This document shows positions 17,234 to 25,066 of a stretch of DNA of 64,000 nucleotides, piece by piece; position 1 is the first letter of the stretch; the number at the start of each line of letters is the position of its first letter. The position numbers were made by a program, and so were the translations under genes. Origin of the DNA: Nocardia transvalensis NBRC 15921 (GTDB lineage Bacteria > Actinomycetota > Actinomycetes > Mycobacteriales > Mycobacteriaceae); contig NZ_BAGL01000066.1 in assembly GCF_000308875.1 (NCBI RefSeq), forward strand, positions 1 through 64,000, written 5' to 3'. Under the pieces are notes generated by a model. It searched no databases. It was not told the DNA's origin and saw only the letters and a list, made by a program, of their open reading frames with translations.

Positions 17234-18145
17234 ATGACCATGTTTCGGCCGCGCGGGCCGATGCTGCATCCGCGAGTGGCGGTGCTGCGGCGTCCGTCGG
17301 GCGCGGTACAGCTGGGGTGGGATCCGGAGCGGGCGGTGGTGGTGCAGCCGCCCGGAATCGCCGCCGACCTGATCGCCGAATTCCTGAAGCTCCTGGACGG
17401 TCTGCGCAGCCATCCGCAGATCATCTGGCAGGCAAGCCGTTTCGGTATCCCGGCCGCCGACGCGCTACAGCTGCTGGCCGATATCGACCGTGCGGGCCTG
17501 CTGGTGCGTCCCCACTCCCGCGCGGAGACGGTGCGGACGCTCCACGTGCACGGCCGGGGTCCGCTGTCGGAGGCGATCGCCGCGGGCGTGCGGCGGCTGG
17601 GGCTGCGGCCGGGCCGGACGCGCGCGGCCGGTACGGAGCGGCCGGTGGGCAGCGGGGCCGATCTGGTGATCCTGGCCGACGCGCTGGTGCCCGAACCGCA
17701 CCTCGTCAACGACCTTGTCCTGCAGCGCGTTCCGCACCTGCAGGTCCGCATCCGCGACGGCCGCGGCGTGGTGGGCCCGCTGGTCCTCCCGGGCGGCACC
17801 AGCTGCCTGCGCTGCGCCGACCTCACCCGGCGCGATCTCGACGCGGAGTGGCCGCACCTGGCCGCCCAACTGCTCGGCCGGGTCGGGTACGGCTCCCCCG
17901 CGATGATCGCCGCCACCGCGGCCCTGGCTCTGCGCGATGTCGAGATCATCCTCGGCGGCGCCGCCGATCCCGCGCCCCAGACGCTGGACACCACCCTCGA
18001 ACTGGATCCCGACTCCCATCACATCGACCGCCGCTCGTGGCCCCCGCACCCCGCCTGCGGGTGCCGCGCCGTGCTCACCGCTCCACCGGGGGCTCGCAAA
18101 AATGACGGTTGCCGCGGCGGGCAGCGCGGGGACCGGTCGACGTGA
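17234..18145 (+). CDS. TOMM precursor leader peptide-binding / E1-like protein (Rv3196-like)
   Basis: A 303-residue protein corresponding in order and length to Rv3196 (~300 aa). The N-terminal half resembles the winged-helix, precursor-binding part of TOMM cyclodehydratase partners. The second half is E1-like and carries CLRCADLTRRDLDAEWPHL and a final HPACGCR, giving two Cys pairs (CxxC and CGC) that could bind one zinc. E1-like partners normally work with a YcaO enzyme to make azole peptides, but no YcaO gene or precursor peptide is seen here. The start at 17234 is chosen from family length, as the longer frame adds 71 unlikely residues. Confidence 0.75.
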   Translation: MTMFRPRGPMLHPRVAVLRRPSGAVQLGWDPERAVVVQPPGIAADLIAEFLKLLDGLRSHPQIIWQASRFGIPAADALQLLADIDRAGLLVRPHSRAETVRTLHVHGRGPLSEAIAAGVRRLGLRPGRTRAAGTERPVGSGADLVILADALVPEPHLVNDLVLQRVPHLQVRIRDGRGVVGPLVLPGGTSCLRCADLTRRDLDAEWPHLAAQLLGRVGYGSPAMIAATAALALRDVEIILGGAADPAPQTLDTTLELDPDSHHIDRRSWPPHPACGCRAVLTAPPGARKNDGCRGGQRGDRST

Positions 18146-18275
18146 CGGGTGACACATCCAAGGGAGTGGGAACCGTCACAGAACCAGAGTGTGACCGATA
18201 CCACCACTGTGAGAGGTCCATGAGTTCACCCGATTCCCATGGCACACCGCTCGGTCCGTCGGCCATGATGGTTGG

Positions 18276-19619
18276 GTGTCTGAGATTGTGCGACGTCGCT
18301 CCTCCCGCAATGCCAAGCTGGCCAAGATCCCGCTCGGGATCGCGGGCCGCGCGGCCGTGGGCTTCGGGCGCAAGCTCGCGGGGGGCGACCGCACCGAGAT
18401 CAACGCCGAGCTGAACCAGCGGGCCGCCGAGCAACTGTTCGCCGTCCTGGGCGAGCTCAAGGGCGGCGCGATGAAGTTCGGCCAGGCGCTGTCAGTGATG
18501 GAGGCCGCGGTTCCCGAGGAATTCGGCGAGCCCTACCGCGAGGCGTTGACGAAGCTGCAGGCCGCCGCGCCGCCGCTGCCCGCTCCGGCCGTGCACCGCG
18601 TGCTGGACCAGCAACTGGGCACGGGCTGGCGCCAGCGGTTCGCCGCCTTCGACGACACCCCGGCGGCCTCGGCCAGCATCGGCCAGGTGCACAAGGCCGA
18701 ATGGTCGGACGGGCGCGTCGTCGCGGTCAAGGTGCAGTACCCGGGCGCCGACGAGGCCCTGCGCGCCGACCTCAAGACCCTGAACCGGATGGCCGGCATG
18801 ATCGGCGCGGTCGTCCCCGGCGCGGATGTGAAGCCGATCCTCGCCGAGATCACCGAGCGCACCGAGGAAGAACTCGACTACCGCACCGAGGCCGCCAACC
18901 AGCGCGCCTTCGCCAAGGCCTTCGACGGGCATCCCCGGTTCCTGGTGCCCAAGGTGGTGGCCAGCGCGCCCAAGGTGATCGTCACCGAATGGCTGGACGG
19001 CACACCGGTTTCCGCGATCATCAAGCGCGGCGAGGAGGATCCGGCGGGCACCGTCGAACTCCGCAACCGGGTCGCCGGGCTGATGGGCGAATTCCACTTC
19101 TCCTCGCCCGCCATCGTGGGCAAGCTGCACGCCGATCCGCATCCGGGCAATTTCATGATGCTCCCCGACGATCGCCTGGCGGTCATCGACTTCGGGGCCT
19201 GCGCGCCCCTGCCGGACGGGTTTCCGGTCATCCTCGGCCAGATGGTGGCGCTCGCGGTCGAGGATCGCTTCGACGAGCTGACCGATCTGATGTACGGCAA
19301 CGGATTCGTCATCCCCGGCCGCCGGATCACCCATCAGGAGCTGGCCGACTACCTGCGCCCGTTCACCGATCCCATCCGCACCGAGTCGTTCCACTTCACC
19401 CGCCGGTGGATGCAGCGCGTCGCGGGCAAGGCCACCGACGTCAGCCGCCCCGAGATGAAAACCGGCATGTCCCTGCAACTTCCGCCCGAGGACATCATGA
19501 TCTTCCGGGTGCTGATGGGGTCGATCGGCATCTGCGCCCAGCTCGACGCCGAGGTCCCCTTCATGAAGCTGATGCAGGACTGGGTGCCCGGCTACGCCGA
19601 ATATCGCTCCGCCAGCTGA
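18276..19619 (+). CDS. ABC1/UbiB-family atypical kinase (Rv3197-like)
   Basis: A 447-residue ABC1 (UbiB/COQ8) kinase-like protein. The ABC1 N-terminal motif is KGGAMKFGQALSVME. The Ala-rich nucleotide loop is ASASIGQVHKAEWSDGRVVAVKVQYPG, with the VAVKVQ lysine. The catalytic core shows LHADPHPGNFMM and the metal-binding VIDFGA. Family members act in quinone biosynthesis or as small-molecule kinases/ATPases. The M. tuberculosis homologue lies beside whiB7 and has been linked to macrolide tolerance, and here too whiB7 is 1 kb away. The GTG start has no strong ribosome binding site. Confidence 0.9.
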   Translation: MSEIVRRRSSRNAKLAKIPLGIAGRAAVGFGRKLAGGDRTEINAELNQRAAEQLFAVLGELKGGAMKFGQALSVMEAAVPEEFGEPYREALTKLQAAAPPLPAPAVHRVLDQQLGTGWRQRFAAFDDTPAASASIGQVHKAEWSDGRVVAVKVQYPGADEALRADLKTLNRMAGMIGAVVPGADVKPILAEITERTEEELDYRTEAANQRAFAKAFDGHPRFLVPKVVASAPKVIVTEWLDGTPVSAIIKRGEEDPAGTVELRNRVAGLMGEFHFSSPAIVGKLHADPHPGNFMMLPDDRLAVIDFGACAPLPDGFPVILGQMVALAVEDRFDELTDLMYGNGFVIPGRRITHQELADYLRPFTDPIRTESFHFTRRWMQRVAGKATDVSRPEMKTGMSLQLPPEDIMIFRVLMGSIGICAQLDAEVPFMKLMQDWVPGYAEYRSAS

Positions 19620-19766
19620 TCTTTCACGCCGTATACCTCCCACAACGCACTGAACATTCACAACGCGACCTTGCGGATGATCTCTTCCGATCGTCATGAG
19701 GTAAAAACTGTGCTGTGCCCTCGCGGCGCCGACAATGAAGCCCGAAACCGTTGGGAGGCTGGGCGA

Positions 19767-20363
19767 GTGCACGCGAACAGTGAGGTACCGAGACGGCTCG
19801 GCCTGGCCGACGTCGTGCACAACCGGCGGCTGGCGGCCAAGCTGACGCTGGCGCAACTGGCCCAGCGCACCGCGCTCTCACCGTCGTTCCTCAGCCAGTT
19901 CGAGAACGGCCACACCAATTCCAGCCTGCGCTCGCTCCAGCGGATCGCGGGCGCGCTGGGCACCACGGCCACCGCACTACTGGCCGAGGCGAATCCGGCC
20001 CCCAGCGAGGCGGTGGTCCGAGCGGAGCCGAATCCCCTTCCGGCCCAGGATCTTCCGGACGAGGGCTCGAGGCGATCGCTGGTACACGGCCGCCGGGACC
20101 TGCGAGCCCTGGAATACACCGGCGGCACGGCCCGAGCCGACCACGATTCCACCCGCGACAGCGACGAATTGATCTACGTGGTGCGCGGCACGATCACCGT
20201 CCTGGCCGGCGGCGCGGAGACCGAGCTGTCCACGGGCGACTCCTACTACTGCACGGCGGGCGAGAGCCACAGCTGGTGGGCCCACACCGACGAAACGGTC
20301 ACCCTTCTACTGTCCGTAGCGGACGGTCTGGTCGTCCGCCGTCCACCGCACCGGCCCCGCTGA
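19767..20363 (+). CDS. XRE-family regulator with C-terminal cupin domain
   Basis: A 198-residue two-domain regulator. The helix-turn-helix lies at about 13-68 (LTLAQLAQRTALSPSFLSQFENGHTNSSLRSLQRIA) and the cupin at about 105-190 (DELIYVVRGTITVLAGG and GDSYYCTAGESHSWWAHTD). Such regulators sense small metabolites with the cupin and repress nearby catabolic or transport genes. The GTG start at 19767 has GGGAGG 8 bp ahead. It is inserted between the ABC1 kinase gene and whiB7. Its stop region is duplicated in tandem. Confidence 0.9.
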   Translation: MHANSEVPRRLGLADVVHNRRLAAKLTLAQLAQRTALSPSFLSQFENGHTNSSLRSLQRIAGALGTTATALLAEANPAPSEAVVRAEPNPLPAQDLPDEGSRRSLVHGRRDLRALEYTGGTARADHDSTRDSDELIYVVRGTITVLAGGAETELSTGDSYYCTAGESHSWWAHTDETVTLLLSVADGLVVRRPPHRPR

Positions 20364-20396
20364 GACCGGCCTCCACCCCGCTGAGACCGGCCTCCA
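20355..20396 (+). repeat. Two-copy tandem duplication over the XRE-cupin stop codon
   Basis: A 21-bp unit CCCCGCTGAGACCGGCCTCC(A) occurs at 20355-20375 and 20376-20396, perfectly repeated. The first copy contains the stop codon of the XRE-cupin gene (20361-20363). This mirrors the larger duplication behind the sigma factor gene. Confidence 0.9.
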
Positions 20397-20420
20397 CCCG
20401 CACGCCCATCCCCACGCCCA

Positions 20421-20490
20421 TTTTCCGGCACGCTTTTGGCCGGAATCCACTCGCCGCACAGTAGATTCCGGCCAAAAGCGTGCCGGAAAA
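20421..20490. repeat. Pair of dispersed hairpins in inverted orientation (copies C and D)
   Basis: Copy C (20423-20445, arms TTCCGGC/GCCGGAA, loop ACGCTTTTG) and copy D (20466-20488, the exact complement arrangement, loop CAAAAGCGT) form a perfect 27-bp inverted repeat (20421-20447 with 20464-20490) around a 16-bp spacer. They lie between the convergent XRE-cupin and whiB7 genes. Confidence 0.9.
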
Positions 20491-20604
20491 AGATGACGCC
20501 CCGCCGGGGATGATGCTTCGCCGGAAAGCGGGCACCCAAAGGGCGAGCCCCGCATCTCGAACAGAGATGCGGGGCTCGGTCGGGATTCGAGTCTTGCGTA
20601 GCCA

Positions 20605-20913
20605 TCACGCCACGGCGACCTTGCGCGGGCGGCCGCGGGGCCGCTTGCGGGCGATCACGACACCCTGGTCGAAGATCTCGCCGCCCCAGACCCCCCAGGG
20701 CTCCTGGCGATCCAGCGCCGCCGCCAGGCAGCCCTTGCGGATCGGGCAGGTGGCGCACAGTGCCTTCGCCTCCTCCAGCTGCGTGGGGCTCTCGGCGAAC
20801 CACAGGTCGGGGTCGCCGACCCGGCAGGGCAGGTTGAGGGTGACCCCCCGGGTGCGGGAGGTCGGGGCCACGGTCGTGCAGCAGGTCACGCGAGGAACGG
20901 TCGCGGTCGACAC
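20605..20913 (-). CDS. whiB7: WhiB7, redox-sensing transcriptional activator of intrinsic antibiotic resistance
   Basis: A 102-residue WhiB protein. The four cluster cysteines are Cys30, Cys53, Cys56 and Cys62 (PC, then CATCPIRKGC). The turn EPWGVWGGEIF follows at 71-81 and the C-terminus is the WhiB7-specific AT-hook RKRPRGRPRK. WhiB7 binds the primary sigma factor and an AT-rich box just upstream of -35 to activate resistance genes and itself. The GTG start has AAGGAG 8 bp ahead. Neighbours on both sides (ABC1 kinase, uvrD2) are those of M. tuberculosis whiB7. Expression should be controlled through the long leader at 20914-21450. Confidence 0.96.
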   Translation of the reverse strand: MSTATVPRVTCCTTVAPTSRTRGVTLNLPCRVGDPDLWFAESPTQLEEAKALCATCPIRKGCLAAALDRQEPWGVWGGEIFDQGVVIARKRPRGRPRKVAVA

Positions 20914-20985
20914 GTCGTCTCTCCTTCAGCTCGTGCAGCGGTTGTTTCGTTTTCCGTGAAACCGGTGCCGGTGGCTGGAGAGCCG

Positions 20986-21028
20986 GTAAAACTATGGCCA
21001 CGGTTTCGCTGTGCGCGATCCGTGGCCA
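20986..21028 (-). terminator. Attenuator-type terminator in the whiB7 leader
   Basis: On the minus strand a perfect 9-bp stem TGGCCACGG/CCGTGGCCA (21028-21020 with 21003-20995) encloses a 16-nt loop and is followed by TAGTTTTA. It sits 22 bp after the stop of the leader ORF and 70 bp before the whiB7 start, the place expected for a translation-coupled attenuator. Confidence 0.75.
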
Positions 21029-21050
21029 GGAGGCTCAGGGTGGGTGTCCC

Positions 21051-21377
21051 CTACCTGAGTCGACTTCGATGTCGAGATCTGATCACGGTCGCTGGTTTGG
21101 TGCGGCGGAGGCGGGCTGCCGGCATACCGACCATCGGGTGGTCGGCCGCACCGGCATTGGCGAATGCGTCTGCGTGCGCATCGGCAAAGGCCAGATGCCA
21201 GCCCCGCTCGGGCTTGTCCGTCTCGATCGCATGCTGCGGCGCCGGCACATCGGCTCCGAGAATGCTCACGCCGGACAGGCCGGTCCCCTGCAAGGCGAGG
21301 ACCCCCCGGGAGGCAGGCGCATAGGAAATCGCCGACGGCGCATTGCCGATCGAAGCGATGTACAAGGTGATGCTCAT
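21051..21377 (-). CDS. Leader ORF upstream of whiB7 (probable attenuation uORF)
   Basis: A 108-codon ORF with the strong ribosome binding site TTAGGAGGGAGG before its ATG. It lies between a WhiB7-type promoter and the attenuator hairpin. The first ~80 residues (SITLYIASIGNAPSAIS, DAHADAFANAGAADH) have no family I recognise; the tail is Arg-rich. In mycobacteria and Streptomyces, whiB7 leaders carry an upstream ORF whose slowed translation by ribosome inhibitors prevents termination and turns on whiB7. The layout here agrees. Whether the peptide itself has a role is unknown. Confidence 0.65.
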   Translation of the reverse strand: MSITLYIASIGNAPSAISYAPASRGVLALQGTGLSGVSILGADVPAPQHAIETDKPERGWHLAFADAHADAFANAGAADHPMVGMPAARLRRTKPATVIRSRHRSRLR

Positions 21378-21453
21378 TGGTCTGCCTCCCTCCTAACTCG
21401 TTGTCCGATTGTTGACTGTGCGCGCCGGAATGCCCTCCCGGTGCGTGGTCCCC

Positions 21454-21492
21454 ACCCTACGGGGGGCTTACACAACGGCACAACCTATTTTT
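21454..21492 (-). promoter_or_regulatory. WhiB7-activated type promoter of the whiB7 leader
   Basis: On the minus strand: AT-rich box AAAAAT (21492-21487), 3 bp, -35 TTGTGC (21483-21478), 18-bp spacer, -10 TAGGGT (21459-21454). An A/T run three bases upstream of -35 is the known WhiB7 recognition feature, which implies autoactivation. The A/T box overlaps the last codons of uvrD2. Confidence 0.65.
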
Positions 21493-23656
21493 CACCTGCA
21501 GTTTTATGGTCTTGCGCACCGGCGTGCGAGCGCACTATCGCTAGTACGTCGGCGCCGTACTGCCCGAGCTTCTTGGCCCCGATTCCGGGGATGGCCACCA
21601 GCGCGCGATCGTCGGCGGGCAGCTGCTCGGCGATCGCGGTCAGTGTGGTGTCGCTGAACACGACGAAGTGCGGGAGCGACAGTTCGTCGGCCTTCTCGCG
21701 CCGCCACTCCCGCAGGGCCTCCAGCAGGACCGGGTCGATCTCCGCGGGGCAGCGCGAGCAGCGGCCGAGCATGGTGGATTTGGTGCCCAGCAGCGGGCGG
21801 CCGCAGATGCGGCAGGTCGGATGCCTGCGCTTGCGCGGGTCGCCGGTGGGCTGGGCGATACGCGAGGCCGGGGAGTCGTCGGGCACCAGACCGGCGAGAA
21901 AACGGCTGCGGCGGCGCGTCTTGCGCCCGCCCTCGCTGCGCGCCAGCGCCCACGACAGCCGCAGATGTTCGCGGGCGCGGGTCACGCCCACGTACAGCAG
22001 CCGCCGCTCCTCCTCGAGGGCGGCCTCGTCGGCGACCGTGCCGCCGTCGCCGAAGACGTGTGCGATGGGCAGGGTGCCGTCGGCGAGGCCGACCAGGAAT
22101 ACCGCGTCCCACTCCAGGCCCTTGGCGGCGTGCAGCGAGGCCAAGGTCACGCCCTGCACGGTCGGGGGGTGGCGGGCCTCGGCGCGAGTGGCCAGCTCGC
22201 GCAGCAGACCGCTCAGCTCGAGGTCCGGATCGTTGGCGGCCAGTTCCTCGGTGAGTTGCACCAGCGCGACCAGGGACGCCCATCGTTCCCGGGCCTGGGC
22301 GCCGGTGGGCTCCTCGGTGGTCAGGCCCAGGCGGCCGAGGGCGGCGCGGACGAGGCTGACGAGCCCGGGGCCGCGAGCATCGGGCAGGTCGTCGCGGGCG
22401 GCGGTCTGGCGCAGGGCCTGGACCGCCTGCCGGACCTCGGTGCGCTGGAAGAAGCCCTCGCCGCCGCGCACCTGATACGGGATGCCCGCCTCGGTGAGGG
22501 CGTGCTCGTAGGCCTCGGACTGGGCGTTGATCCGGTACAGCACGGCGATCTCGGCCGCGGGTACGCCCCGGTCGATCAGGCGGGCGGCGGCCTTGGCGAC
22601 GGACAGGGCCTCGGCGGGCTCGTCGTCGTATTCGGCGAAGGCGGGCTCGGGACCGTCGGGCCGCTGGCCGATCAGCTGGAGGCGGGTGCCCGCGATGCGG
22701 CCGCGCGCCGCGCCGATCACCCGGTTGGCCAGCGAAACCACCTGCGGGCTGGAACGGTAGTCGCGCTCGAGCCGGACCACCGTGGCGTCGGGGAAGCGGC
22801 GGGAGAAGTCGAGCAGGTGATTCGGGCTGGCGCCGGTGAAGGAGTAGATGGTCTGGTTGGCGTCGCCGACGACGGTCAGATCGTCGCGGTCGCCGAGCCA
22901 GGCGTCGAGGACGCGCTGCTGTAGGGGGGTGACGTCCTGATATTCGTCGACGACGAAACAGCGATAGCGGCCGCGGAACTCCTCGGCGACGGACGCGTAG
23001 TCCTCCAGCGCGGCGGCGGTGTGCAGCAGCAGATCGTCGAAATCGAGCAGCAGGCCGTCCGGAGTGTTCTTGAGCTGCTCGTACCCGGCGTACACGGCGG
23101 CGACCTTGCCCGCCTCGTACGGGATGTCGCGGCGCAGGCGCCCGGCGGTCGCGGCGTAGTCCTCCGGGGCGACCAGCGAGGCCTTGGCCCACTCGATCTC
23201 CGAGGCCAGATCGCGCACGCTCTCGGTGGAGGTGGGCAGGCTCGCGGTGCGGGCCGCCTGCGCGACGATCGGGAATTTGCTGTCGATCAGCTTCCACGGG
23301 ACGTCGCCGACGATCTGGGGCCAGAAGTAGCGCAGTTGCCGCAGCGCCGCGGCGTGGAAGGTGCGCGCCTGCACCGTATTCGCCTCGCCGCCCAGCCCCA
23401 GGCCACGCAGGCGAGAGCGCAACTCCCCGGCGGCACGGGCGGTGAAGGTGACCGCCAGCACCTGGTCGGCCCGGACATGGCCCGCCGAGACCAGATGCGC
23501 GATGCGATGGGTGATGGTGCGGGTCTTCCCCGTGCCCGCGCCCGCCAGTACGCACACCGGGCCGCGCGGAGCGGTGACGGCGGCGGCCTGCTCGGGATCC
23601 AGTCCGTCGAGCCGCAGCGCGGGGGTGGGGGTCGATGCGGGCACGGGCTCCATCAT
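21485..23656 (-). CDS. uvrD2: ATP-dependent DNA helicase UvrD2
   Basis: A 723-residue superfamily 1A helicase. Motif I is VLAGAGTGKTRT, motif II VVDEYQDVTPLQ, motif III VVGDANQTIYSFTGA, and motifs IV-VI follow to LLYVGVTRAREHLRLSW. The UvrD2-specific C-terminus has a four-cysteine zinc motif (CRICGRP...CSRC) and an HRDC domain near the end (EQLPADDRALVAIPGIGAKKL). In mycobacteria UvrD2 is a 3'-5' helicase needed for growth. The start is taken at the ATG of MMEPVPAS, as the longest frame adds 11 residues without a ribosome binding site. It is divergent from ltrA with 49 bp between. Confidence 0.95.
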   Translation of the reverse strand: MMEPVPASTPTPALRLDGLDPEQAAAVTAPRGPVCVLAGAGTGKTRTITHRIAHLVSAGHVRADQVLAVTFTARAAGELRSRLRGLGLGGEANTVQARTFHAAALRQLRYFWPQIVGDVPWKLIDSKFPIVAQAARTASLPTSTESVRDLASEIEWAKASLVAPEDYAATAGRLRRDIPYEAGKVAAVYAGYEQLKNTPDGLLLDFDDLLLHTAAALEDYASVAEEFRGRYRCFVVDEYQDVTPLQQRVLDAWLGDRDDLTVVGDANQTIYSFTGASPNHLLDFSRRFPDATVVRLERDYRSSPQVVSLANRVIGAARGRIAGTRLQLIGQRPDGPEPAFAEYDDEPAEALSVAKAAARLIDRGVPAAEIAVLYRINAQSEAYEHALTEAGIPYQVRGGEGFFQRTEVRQAVQALRQTAARDDLPDARGPGLVSLVRAALGRLGLTTEEPTGAQARERWASLVALVQLTEELAANDPDLELSGLLRELATRAEARHPPTVQGVTLASLHAAKGLEWDAVFLVGLADGTLPIAHVFGDGGTVADEAALEEERRLLYVGVTRAREHLRLSWALARSEGGRKTRRRSRFLAGLVPDDSPASRIAQPTGDPRKRRHPTCRICGRPLLGTKSTMLGRCSRCPAEIDPVLLEALREWRREKADELSLPHFVVFSDTTLTAIAEQLPADDRALVAIPGIGAKKLGQYGADVLAIVRSHAGAQDHKTAGEK

Positions 23657-23705
23657 GACAGTGCGGTACGACAGAAAACCGACCCCCACGCATTACTGTT
23701 CGCTC

Positions 23706-24917
23706 GTGGCCTCGGACTCACCGATTCGCGAACCGGAACACGCCGACCGGCACGCGACCTGGATGGAGCTGTTCTTCGACCTGGTCGCCGTGGCCGGAAT
23801 CGGCCAGCTGACCCATCTCCTGCACCATGGTCCGTCGCCCTCCGATTTCGCCCTGTATGCCGTTGCGTACCTGGCCTTCTGGATGGTGTGGGCGTGCGTC
23901 ACGCTCTACGGCGACATCGCCCGCGATCAGACCCGGATCGCACTCATGCTGGCGGCGATGCTGGGCCTGGGCCTGATGGTGGCCGCGGTCGCCGGTATCC
24001 CGGAACGGCATTCGACGACCTTCGCCGCGGTGTACGTGGTGGTCCGGATGGTCACCGACCAGGTGTGGGGGCGCGGGCGCGTGGTGGTCGACTGGCCCAC
24101 CGCGCAGTTCGGCGCGGGCACGCTGCCGTGGATCGTCTCGCTGTGGGTGCCCGAGCCCTGGAAGTACTGGCTGTGGGCGGCCGGGCTGGCGGTCGACATG
24201 TGGGTGATGTTCGCGATCAGCGGCGAGCGGATGATGGCCGGCGCGCAGGAGGCGCTCGACCGCCGCCTGCGCCGATCCCGCCGCTTCGAGGGCAGGGAAC
24301 CTCCGAAACTCGAGGCGCTGCACGCCGATCCGGCCCATCTCGGGGAGCGGCTGGGCCTGTTCGTGATCATCGTGCTCGGCGAGGGCGTCATCGTGGTGGT
24401 GGACGCGGTCGGCGGCGTGGCCTGGACCGCGCGGGTGCTCGCACTGGGCCTCGCCGCGTTCGTCGTCCTCACCGGCATGTGGGCGCTGACCCTGAACTTC
24501 GGCATCATCCCGCGCATGATGTCCGGCACGGACCCCGCCGCCGCGCTGCCGAGCCGGCACATCATGGCCCAGCACTGCTGGCTGACCGGGGCGATCGCCA
24601 CCGTCACCGCGGGCCTCGGCCTGTCCCTGGATCACGTCGGCGGACATCTGACGACGGGTATCGGCTGGGTGCTGGGCGGGGGCGCGGCCGCCTACTTCCT
24701 GATCACCGGCCTCGGCGGCGCCCACAGCGGCGCGGGGTGGCGCTGGACGATCGCCTGGCCGATCCCGTGCGCCGCCCTGGCCGTCCTGCTCGGCGCCCTC
24801 GGCCCGCACCTCGGCGCCCTCTGGCTGGTCTGGGGCCTGGCCGCCCTGATCCTCTGGTCTGTCGCCTGGGAGACCCACGCGCGGGGCCTCTGGCCGCGGC
24901 GCCGCGAGCGGCGATAG
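23706..24917 (+). CDS. Low temperature requirement protein A (LtrA) family membrane protein
   Basis: A 403-residue polytopic membrane protein with about ten hydrophobic segments and the LtrA hallmark at the N-terminus: RHATWMELFFDLVAVAGIGQLTHLL. A second family motif, HLGERLGLFVIIVLGEGVIVVVDAV, lies near residue 220. The name comes from a Listeria mutant unable to grow in the cold; the biochemical role is unknown. The GTG start follows TACTGT by 6 bp, so the transcript may be leaderless. The stop codon touches a dispersed hairpin. The gene is absent from the corresponding mycobacterial block as I recall it. Confidence 0.88.
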   Translation: MASDSPIREPEHADRHATWMELFFDLVAVAGIGQLTHLLHHGPSPSDFALYAVAYLAFWMVWACVTLYGDIARDQTRIALMLAAMLGLGLMVAAVAGIPERHSTTFAAVYVVVRMVTDQVWGRGRVVVDWPTAQFGAGTLPWIVSLWVPEPWKYWLWAAGLAVDMWVMFAISGERMMAGAQEALDRRLRRSRRFEGREPPKLEALHADPAHLGERLGLFVIIVLGEGVIVVVDAVGGVAWTARVLALGLAAFVVLTGMWALTLNFGIIPRMMSGTDPAAALPSRHIMAQHCWLTGAIATVTAGLGLSLDHVGGHLTTGIGWVLGGGAAAYFLITGLGGAHSGAGWRWTIAWPIPCAALAVLLGALGPHLGALWLVWGLAALILWSVAWETHARGLWPRRRERR

Positions 24918-25045
24918 ATCCCGGCCAAAAGCATGCCGGGATCAGTACGGGAGGCATGCCGGGAACGGGGCGGGAGGCATGCCGGGAACGGGGCGGGAGG
25001 CATGCCGGGAACGGGGCGGGAGGCATGCCGGGAACGGGGCGACGG
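24917..25045. repeat. Dispersed hairpin (copy E) followed by a 23-bp tandem half-arm array
   Basis: The hairpin has 9-bp arms GATCCCGGC (24917-24925) and GCCGGGATC (24935-24943) with loop CAAAAGCAT. From its right arm on, units beginning GCATGCCGGG start at 24931, 24954, 24977, 25000 and 25023, an exact 23-bp period with spacer AACGGGGCGGGAG. The array lies between convergent ltrA and marR genes. Confidence 0.9.
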
Positions 25046-25066
25046 GCACTGGGGGCGCCCGCGGAT

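Noticed and set aside
21504..23693. 729-codon frame overlapping uvrD2 on the same strand
   Set aside because: It is an Arg/Pro-rich frame-shifted reading of uvrD2, which has all helicase motifs in its own frame.
24931..25045. CRISPR-like appearance of the 23-bp array
   Set aside because: Spacers between the repeated motif are identical, so this is a simple tandem repeat.
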